Shown: in pieces, positions 1 to 5,093 of the stretch
How the letters are laid out: the number at the start of each line of letters is the position of its first letter
Numbering within the stretch: position 1 is the stretch's first letter
Source of the DNA: Chitinophagaceae bacterium
GTDB taxonomy: Bacteria; Bacteroidota; Bacteroidia; Chitinophagales; Chitinophagaceae
Assembly (NCBI GenBank): GCA_003135585.1
Contig: PLCH01000160.1
Span: 1,780-6,872 of the forward strand
Length of the DNA stretch: 5,093 nt
Direction of reading: 5' to 3'
Program-made: the position numbers and the translations under genes
Notes under the pieces: generated by a model
What the model saw: the letters and a program-made list of their open reading frames with translations, nothing else
Databases searched by the model: none
What the model was told of the DNA's origin: nothing

Positions 1-1401
1 GTTTTGAACCATATTTTTATTCGCATTCAATTCGGCCTGTGGAATGGGAAATATCCGTTTGGTGCTTGATGCTGGTAGTATTAAAGGCACGCTGGGCAGA
101 TAATTACCGGTGCTGTCATTCCTTATCACGTCCAGGTTGAGCCTGGCAAGATCCCAATACCGATGACCTTCAAAGGCTAGTTCCTTCCTGCGCTCCAAAA
201 TGATATCGTTCAACATACCCGCACCGGTATCGTTATATCCAGCGAAAGAAGGATCTCTGTTTTGGGCCAATGTATCTATATATTTCTTGGCGTTTACATC
301 ATCGCCTAACCGATTGTATGTTTCGGCTAGTGTCAACAAAACTTCCGAGATCCTGAGTATTTTTGTATTGTCTTTCCCGCTTGGGTTGATAAGATTGGGA
401 TATTTATTGACCACCAAAACAGATGCACCACCTCGCGACCCGGACAAAATAAGAGCCTGCCGGGCGTCCGTTAATGTATACCTACTGATCAAATCATCCG
501 TACAAAGAGCGTCTCCATAGCCGTTTTGATCATAGAAAGCATCGAGGCCATCGGAAGAGTTATTATCTACAGCATCAAACTCAACTTCAAACAGAGTTTC
601 TATACCGTCGGATCTTACTGAGGGGCTGGCCCAATAGCTCAGCAGTGCTGAACCAGGGACCATTGTGTATCCGCTGCTGTCGACCACGTTTAAGGCGGCT
701 GATTGCGCCTTGCTCCATTGTCCTTCGAAAAGATATAATCTAGCTAGCAACCCTTCGGCAACATATTTTGTCACAAAGGAGGTATTTTTACCGATTGTCA
801 TTAATCCAAATGCTTTTGCAAGATCATTTTCAATCTGAGTGTAGACCTCCAACACGGTGTTTCTGGCGGGTGTCAGATGCGGATCATACTTTAATACCAA
901 TGGAACACCCGGAGAACTTGGATCCATCACGAAAGGTTTGGCATAAAATTTTACTAGTTCAAAATAGCAAAGAGCTCTTATTGTCAATGCCTCTCCTACC
1001 AGTTGGTTTACAGCAGCATTCGTTGGTATCTTTGCATTGATAATATTGTTGGCACGCAAGATAACAGCGTATAATTGCGCCCACATGTTTTGCTGATTGG
1101 AGTATATGGGAATATAAGTATAGGTAAGCTCGGGAATATAACGGTTGGAATTTGAGGCAGAAATATAAATATTATCAGCCATCAGGTCCCCATCAATTGG
1201 AATGGAACGTCCAAAAGCATCGGTAGCACGCAGACCGGCATACATTCCATTAGCCGCGGTCTGCATAGAGTTTTGATCCAATATGGCCTGGTCAAGTGGG
1301 ACTGAGCTGTAGGGCGGCAAGTCCAGGAACTTTTTACTGCAGGCTCCCAGGAGGGTTGAGAATAATAACAACCATGCAAGGATTTTTTTGCTATTCTTCA
1401 T
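1..1401 (-). CDS. SusD/RagB-family outer-membrane nutrient-binding lipoprotein (3' end cut by window edge)
   Basis: This is the surface lipoprotein partner of the SusC-like transporter encoded just upstream. In this family the protein caps the barrel and captures oligomeric nutrient. The frame is open for 467 codons from the ATG at 1401 to base 1. Residues 1-21 form a lipoprotein signal: basic N-terminus (KNSKK), hydrophobic core, and lipobox L-G-A-C with the lipidated Cys at 21, followed by the common SusD opening FLDLPP. The N-terminal SusD-like half includes ALTIRALCYFELVKFY from about residue 138. The C-terminal SusD half includes LRISEVLLTLAE (about 349-360), ERRKELAFEGHRYWDL (403-418) and IFPIPQAEL (450-458). 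The last visible residues, NKNMVQN, resemble the usual family ending N-x-x-x-Q-N-P-G-Y, so only about 3-5 codons are probably missing. At roughly 470 residues it is slightly short for the family. The start is fixed by the lipobox spacing and the 19-base gap after the transporter stop. Substrate unknown. No frameshift or internal stop is seen. Confidence 0.95.
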   Translation of the reverse strand, partial: MKNSKKILAWLLLFSTLLGACSKKFLDLPPYSSVPLDQAILDQNSMQTAANGMYAGLRATDAFGRSIPIDGDLMADNIYISASNSNRYIPELTYTYIPIYSNQQNMWAQLYAVILRANNIINAKIPTNAAVNQLVGEALTIRALCYFELVKFYAKPFVMDPSSPGVPLVLKYDPHLTPARNTVLEVYTQIENDLAKAFGLMTIGKNTSFVTKYVAEGLLARLYLFEGQWSKAQSAALNVVDSSGYTMVPGSALLSYWASPSVRSDGIETLFEVEFDAVDNNSSDGLDAFYDQNGYGDALCTDDLISRYTLTDARQALILSGSRGGASVLVVNKYPNLINPSGKDNTKILRISEVLLTLAETYNRLGDDVNAKKYIDTLAQNRDPSFAGYNDTGAGMLNDIILERRKELAFEGHRYWDLARLNLDVIRNDSTGNYLPSVPLILPASSTKRIFPIPQAELNANKNMVQN

Positions 1402-1420
1402 ATCTCAAATAATTAATTTT

Positions 1421-4400
1421 TTAAAAATTTAAATTCAGGCCGAAAGAGAACGTTTTCTGAAACAATACCTGCAGGTCATTTGTCCCGTTGATGGGTTGTT
1501 CAGGATCAAAAGTCAGATTCTTATCATACGCTTTTGTCCAAAGATTGGTGCCCCTGATATATAGCTGCACATTATCTGTTCTGACACGTTTTAAAATATT
1601 TTTAGGGAATTGATAAGAAAGACTAAGGTTTCTAAGCCTGATATAATCGCCTTTATAAAAATACCTTGTCGAAGCAGAATTGGAGCCGGATTGGTTTCCC
1701 GCCACATATTGAGGCATATCCGTCTTATCTCCCGCCTTCTGCCACCTTTTTAATTCCCGCTGATTTTGATTTAAGCTGAAAAAAGCACCATCGCTTTCGT
1801 TAAGAAAACCCCAGGTGTCAAAAAGGAGATTGCCATATTGGAAATTAAATTGACCACTGAGTGAAAATCCCTTATAGGTAAAGGTGGTAGTAAAGCCCCC
1901 GAAGCTTTTGGGAGAGTTGCTTCCGACAATTGCGTTTTTAACCTGGGTCACATCCGAGGTGGTGGTTTTTCTTGTCGCGTCCGTATACCAAAGACCGCTG
2001 CCTGTCTGAGGATCAACACCCGCCCATATGAATGTATATACAGACTGCAGGTCCTGACCGACCCGGATAATCTGGGTACCGTTGATAATATCCTGCCCGT
2101 TGTTCAAGGCGGTAACCTTGTTCTTGTTAAAGGCTATATTGAAAGAAAGATCCCAGCGGAAATTTTTTGTGCTGACAGGGGAAGCATTCAGTGTGAACTC
2201 AAATCCTTTATTTTCCATAGACCCGATATTATCCGGGTAGTTTACAAAACCTGAAGTGAGGGACAAAGGAACATTCTGTATCAATCGATCGGTTTTACGG
2301 TTATAATAATCGAATTCAATATTGAGCCTGTTCTTGAAAAGCCCCAATTCAAACCCCACATCAAATGGCTTGTTTTGTTCCCATGTCAGGTTGGGGTTTC
2401 CAACCTGAGTGGGCACGCTCCCGGGTTGCTGATTATAATGGGTTGAAAAGGTGTAGTTATCGGTACTAAAACCGGAAAGTGCCCGCCAGGTAATATTTCC
2501 GATACCTGCATTCCCGTTAACGCCATAGGATGCCCTCAATTTCAGACCGGATATAAAGGAAGTATTTGCCAAAAAGTTTTCCTTGTCAATATTCCATGCT
2601 CCGCCCACTGACCAGAAGGTCCCGAATTGCTGATTGAACCCGAAACGGGAGGACCCGTCCCGCCGAAGACTTCCTGAAAGGGAATACTTATTCTTAAAGT
2701 TTAGTTGAAGATTGGAAAACACTGATGCGAAAGAATAATCCGTGCCGCCTCCAGCTGCAGTTTTCGGAGAGCTTGTCGGAGGCAGGATAAGGGTAGTAAC
2801 AGCCGGGATACCCGATCCATAGGCGCTTATGTCATACTCCTTTGATTTTTGTGATTCATAACCCAATTTCAGATCAGCAGTCAGATTTCCGGATTTATCA
2901 AAATCCTGGTGATAATCCAGTGTATTGGTCCAAACCCAGTTAAATATCCGCGTGTAATAATTATACAAGTCGCCCCCTCGGGTAACAGCGTCTCCAAAGA
3001 AGGGATTATAATATTGTTGCTCTTCAACATCCAAATAATCAAGGCCCAATTTACTGGCAAATCTTAGATTTTTGAGGATCTTGTATTCACCGCTCACAGA
3101 ACTGAGCAATTTGGTATTGCCAAATAGTTGCCTGTCGTAATGAGTGATGGCCAGAGGATTGTAGATTTGTTCAAAGTCAGCGGGGCTGTAATCGTATGAT
3201 CCATCTTTATTAAAAGGATGCTGGGTGGGCCGAAGGAAAAATGCAGCTAATACGGGACTGCGGAAATTCGCTGATTGAAAGGGGGTATTCTGATCGTAAT
3301 GTGCGACATTGACACTGAACCCTAGGGAAATTTTATCGCTTACATTGTGTTTCACATTTAGACTCCCACTGTATCGGACAAAGTCGGAACCTATTACCAC
3401 AGCTTGTTGTTTAAAATAACCTGCAGAGGCATAAAAGCTGGTTTTGGTATCCCCGCCCGAAGCAGAAATACTATATTGTTGGTTAATGCCCTGGCGGGTC
3501 ACTTGGTCCAACCAATTCGTATTATATCCTGTGTTCCATTGCAATACATTATTAAAATAATTTGTGGCTTGGGCAGGAGTAAATCCCGCATTGACCAACC
3601 CTTCTGTGGTCAAAGCAGTAAACTGACTGGCATTTAAAGGCTTTGCGAGGTCATTGATATAGGCAAGACTATTCCATCCATATTCCGCATCAACTGCGAT
3701 CCTTGTTTTACCCGCCCTGCCTTTTTTTGTTGTGATCAGAATAACGCCGTTTGCGGCCCTTGAACCATACAGAGTGGCAGCAGAAGCATCCTTTAATACA
3801 GTTATACTTTCAACATCATTTGAATTTAAACCTGCCAGGGTGTTGGTGGTGGTCGTGAGCCGGGAAACGTCTCCCGTGGTGATAGGTATCCCGTCAATTA
3901 CAAACAACGGTTCGGAAGAAGCATTGATGGATCCGATCCCCCTAATGCGGATCTGCTGAAGGGCTCCAGGCTGTCCCGAAGATGCAACTGATTGAAGACC
4001 GGCTACCTTCCCTTGAAGCATCTGGTCAACTGAAGTCATTGGAATGTTTTCTAGTTCCTTGCCATCCACTTTTGCAACCGCTCCGGTAATTTTTGTTTTG
4101 TCCTGGGAACCGTATGCAACCACGACCACTTCCTCCAATTTTCTTTCTTCGGTAGATAGAGAAACCGCAATATTTTGCTTATTTCCAGGATTGATCTCTT
4201 CTGGCGCATAGCCTACATGCGAGAAGACCAGAATTTTTTGCTTACCGTTTGGAGATATTCGGAAATTACCGTCGTTATCACTTTGAGTGCCGTTGGTGCT
4301 CCCCTTTACCCGGACAGACACCCCCGATAAGGGTAAACCGTCTTTGGCATCGGTAACTTTTCCTGTAATTACGTTTTGTGCTTTTGATGGAACATACATA

Positions 4401-4438
4401 AGAAATAGTACCACCAATGAGCTAAGAAATTTTCTCAT
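1421..4438 (-). CDS. SusC/RagA-family TonB-dependent outer-membrane transporter, complete
   Basis: This is a TonB-driven outer-membrane importer of 1005 residues, a typical SusC length. Residues 1-20 are a Sec signal peptide ending SKA, with likely cleavage before Q21. A CarboxypepD_reg-like beta-sandwich follows at about 23-98 (ITGKVTDAKDGLPLSGVSV opening, FSHVGY near 72-77). A TonB-box-like stretch, LEEVVVVAYG, lies at 101-110. The plug domain runs from about 112 to 240 and carries the SusC signatures IRIRGIGS, PLFVIDGIP and KDASAATLYGSRAANGVI. The rest is a 22-strand-type barrel with family motifs such as SSRFG near 597, NPNLTWEQNKPFDVG near 677, YNRKTDRLI near 710 and GDYIRLRNLSLSYQF near 925. 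It ends in the aromatic residue expected for outer-membrane insertion (NLNF). There is no STN domain, so FecI/FecR-type signalling through this protein is unlikely. The SusD-like gene starts 19 bases downstream, so the two are almost certainly one operon. The start ATG has an A-rich leader and no Shine-Dalgarno. Substrate cannot be assigned. Confidence 0.98.
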   Translation of the reverse strand: MRKFLSSLVVLFLMYVPSKAQNVITGKVTDAKDGLPLSGVSVRVKGSTNGTQSDNDGNFRISPNGKQKILVFSHVGYAPEEINPGNKQNIAVSLSTEERKLEEVVVVAYGSQDKTKITGAVAKVDGKELENIPMTSVDQMLQGKVAGLQSVASSGQPGALQQIRIRGIGSINASSEPLFVIDGIPITTGDVSRLTTTTNTLAGLNSNDVESITVLKDASAATLYGSRAANGVILITTKKGRAGKTRIAVDAEYGWNSLAYINDLAKPLNASQFTALTTEGLVNAGFTPAQATNYFNNVLQWNTGYNTNWLDQVTRQGINQQYSISASGGDTKTSFYASAGYFKQQAVVIGSDFVRYSGSLNVKHNVSDKISLGFSVNVAHYDQNTPFQSANFRSPVLAAFFLRPTQHPFNKDGSYDYSPADFEQIYNPLAITHYDRQLFGNTKLLSSVSGEYKILKNLRFASKLGLDYLDVEEQQYYNPFFGDAVTRGGDLYNYYTRIFNWVWTNTLDYHQDFDKSGNLTADLKLGYESQKSKEYDISAYGSGIPAVTTLILPPTSSPKTAAGGGTDYSFASVFSNLQLNFKNKYSLSGSLRRDGSSRFGFNQQFGTFWSVGGAWNIDKENFLANTSFISGLKLRASYGVNGNAGIGNITWRALSGFSTDNYTFSTHYNQQPGSVPTQVGNPNLTWEQNKPFDVGFELGLFKNRLNIEFDYYNRKTDRLIQNVPLSLTSGFVNYPDNIGSMENKGFEFTLNASPVSTKNFRWDLSFNIAFNKNKVTALNNGQDIINGTQIIRVGQDLQSVYTFIWAGVDPQTGSGLWYTDATRKTTTSDVTQVKNAIVGSNSPKSFGGFTTTFTYKGFSLSGQFNFQYGNLLFDTWGFLNESDGAFFSLNQNQRELKRWQKAGDKTDMPQYVAGNQSGSNSASTRYFYKGDYIRLRNLSLSYQFPKNILKRVRTDNVQLYIRGTNLWTKAYDKNLTFDPEQPINGTNDLQVLFQKTFSFGLNLNF

Positions 4439-4463
4439 ATTGTTTTGGTTTTAGAATGTGTAG

Positions 4464-4531
4464 CAATTACCTTTTACGCAATCAAAAAAATTTCAGCGGC
4501 GTAAATTGCCCGCTTATAACAATTAACTTTT
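4464..4531. repeat. Pair of 12-base near-identical direct repeats in the intergenic region, tentative
   Basis: CAATTACCTTTT at 4464-4475 and CAATTAACTTTT at 4520-4531 match at 11 of 12 positions, are in the same orientation and start 56 bases apart. They flank the GC-rich dyad at 4495-4514. On the minus strand the second copy contains AAAGTTAAT, which fits the published LytTR half-site pattern; the first has one mismatch to it (AAAGGTAAT). The spacing is not the usual LytTR arrangement of two half-sites about two helical turns apart, and the region is A/T-rich, so chance is a real possibility. Confidence 0.25.
4484..4514 (-). other. Hairpin plus T-run in transporter leader (terminator-like or attenuator-like), tentative
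   Basis: Read on the minus strand, AGCGGGCAATTTACGCCGCT (4514 down to 4495) can fold into a six-pair stem (AGCGG-C with GCCGCT, one bulged G) around a 7-base loop. After four bases (GAAA ends at the run) a run of seven T follows at 4490-4484. The layout is that of a weak intrinsic terminator about 45 bases before the transporter ATG. No gene ends here on the minus strand within the window, so if it works it would act on the leader of the transporter mRNA. The stem is short and bulged and the T-run is offset, so it may be a chance structure or a protein-binding dyad. Confidence 0.25.
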
Positions 4532-4635
4532 TTATGACAAGCTAAATTCCCTACTTGCTGTCTCTTCTACTACGATTAGTTTCCGAGACAGGAAAATTGA
4601 ATGCTGAACTCGTAATTACTCAAACCGAACTGACA

Positions 4636-5093
4636 ATGAATAGGGAAGAAAACTTGCGCGACAGGACCGTTAAACTGATCGGTATCCCGCTTTTAGGAAT
4701 AATCATCCCCAATATAGCTGGTCTGATAACCAATACCCTTTATACATTTACCGAACTCCTACTTTGCTACGCATATTTCATGATTATATCCTTGGTAGTA
4801 TGGCAGGGTAACGTGTGGCTTATGTATTTTATCAGGAAAAAATATGAATGGCGGCGTCACCAGTATTACAAAATCATATTATCATTATTCTTTGCAAATG
4901 TAGTTTATTCGGGGATTTTATCTGCTCTAATGCTGAATCTTTGGAAGATATTTTCTAGAGAAACTTACACAACATGGGGAGCCATTATTAATACCTCCCT
5001 GATCATTATTATTGCGGCATGTTTTATCACCAATATTTACGAGATCATCTTCCTGAACCAGGAGCGGGAATACAATCTCTCCAGGGTCGAGCA
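4636..5093 (+). CDS. LytS/YehU-type sensor histidine kinase, N-terminal membrane part only (cut by window edge)
   Basis: The frame is open for 152 codons from the ATG at 4636 to the right edge. The visible part is a membrane sensor region with four hydrophobic helices at about residues 13-33, 41-66, 78-102 and 114-136. A polar, probably helical linker begins with NIYEIIFLNQERE and runs into NLSRVE at the edge. This four-helix plan with N-I-Y-E and a charged coiled-coil linker is characteristic of Bacteroidota kinases of the His_kinase (PF06580) class, whose NPHFLFN phospho-acceptor motif would follow outside the window. Such kinases usually pair with a LytTR response regulator encoded next to them; none is visible here. 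The ATG is preferred because it precedes a short cytoplasmic tail and TM1. A TTG at 4555 would add 27 residues and is less likely. The gene is divergent from the transporter operon. The kinase assignment rests on the membrane and linker pattern, since no catalytic residue is visible. Confidence 0.75.
   Translation, partial: MNREENLRDRTVKLIGIPLLGIIIPNIAGLITNTLYTFTELLLCYAYFMIISLVVWQGNVWLMYFIRKKYEWRRHQYYKIILSLFFANVVYSGILSALMLNLWKIFSRETYTTWGAIINTSLIIIIAACFITNIYEIIFLNQEREYNLSRVE

Larger units (their letters stand above)
4439..4635. promoter_or_regulatory. Divergent intergenic region between transporter operon and sensor kinase gene
   Basis: This 197-base gap must hold the start signals of both the leftward transporter operon and the rightward kinase gene. 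I find no convincing copy of the Bacteroidota promoter (-33 TTTG, -7 TAnnTTTG) on either strand. The nearest on the plus strand is TAACTTTT at 4524-4531, which lacks the final G and has no well-spaced -33 partner. Immediately before the transporter ATG the minus strand reads AAAACCAAAACAAT, an A-rich leader without Shine-Dalgarno, as is usual in this phylum. The kinase frame stays open upstream of its ATG back to a TAA at 4543-4545. The region also holds the hairpin and direct repeats listed separately. Confidence 0.6.

Noticed and set aside
200..1040. Plus-strand open frames at 200-520 and 768-1040
   Set aside because: They lie antisense to the SusD-like gene, whose minus-strand frame is continuous and has family motifs throughout. 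Their translations show no recognisable domain or signal.
1182..1379. Minus-strand open frame at 1182-1379
   Set aside because: It overlaps the lipoprotein signal and N-terminus of the SusD-like gene in another frame and has no family features.
1413..1430. A/T palindrome (AATTTTT-T-AAAAATT) across the transporter stop codon
   Set aside because: It has no GC pairs, overlaps the last codons of the transporter and is expected from the A/T-rich junction. A terminator here would cut the SusC-SusD pair apart, which is unlikely.
3404..3959. Plus-strand open frames at 3404-3637 and 3732-3959
   Set aside because: Both are antisense to the transporter plug and early barrel region. They are shadows of a well-supported coding sequence.
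4546..4635. Upstream in-frame extension of the kinase gene with a TTG at 4555
   Set aside because: There is no ATG or GTG in a suitable place to start. The ATG at 4636 gives a normal short cytoplasmic tail before TM1, so the extension is probably untranslated leader.
1..5093. CRISPR arrays, tRNA or rRNA genes, insertion sequences
   Set aside because: No regular repeat-spacer pattern, cloverleaf, rRNA-like sequence, transposase frame or terminal inverted repeats were seen on either strand.

Overview
The window looks like chromosomal DNA from a member of the Bacteroidota. The evidence is a SusC-like TonB-dependent transporter gene followed directly by a SusD-like lipoprotein gene, a gene pair essentially confined to this phylum. 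None of the three starts has a Shine-Dalgarno sequence; the leaders are A/T-rich, which also fits. The protein style (long loops rich in N, G, S and T, and a LytS-type kinase nearby) suggests a soil or freshwater Chitinophagia or Sphingobacteriia relative. That narrower placement is an inference I could not test.

Layout. Positions 1-1401 (minus strand) carry a SusD/RagB-family lipoprotein gene, complete at its start and probably missing only its last few codons at the left edge. After a 19-base gap, positions 1421-4438 (minus strand) carry a complete 1005-residue SusC/RagA-family transporter gene. Positions 4439-4635 are a 197-base divergent intergenic region. It contains a hairpin followed by a T-run on the susC-like leader strand and a pair of near-identical 12-base repeats. 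Positions 4636-5093 (plus strand) carry the N-terminal, four-helix membrane part of a LytS/YehU-type sensor histidine kinase; the kinase core lies beyond the right edge.

How they may work together. SusC and SusD homologues form an outer-membrane complex in which the lipoprotein acts as a lid over the TonB-driven barrel and captures an oligomeric nutrient (glycan or peptide). The substrate cannot be read from these two proteins, and no enzyme gene lies in the window. The transporter has no STN domain between its signal peptide and its CarboxypepD_reg-like domain, so regulation by an anti-sigma/ECF-sigma pair through this protein is not expected. The divergent kinase is a possible regulator by position only. 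I see no sign of a new kind of system: this is a standard SusCD nutrient-uptake locus, and the least explained part is the short divergent intergenic region.
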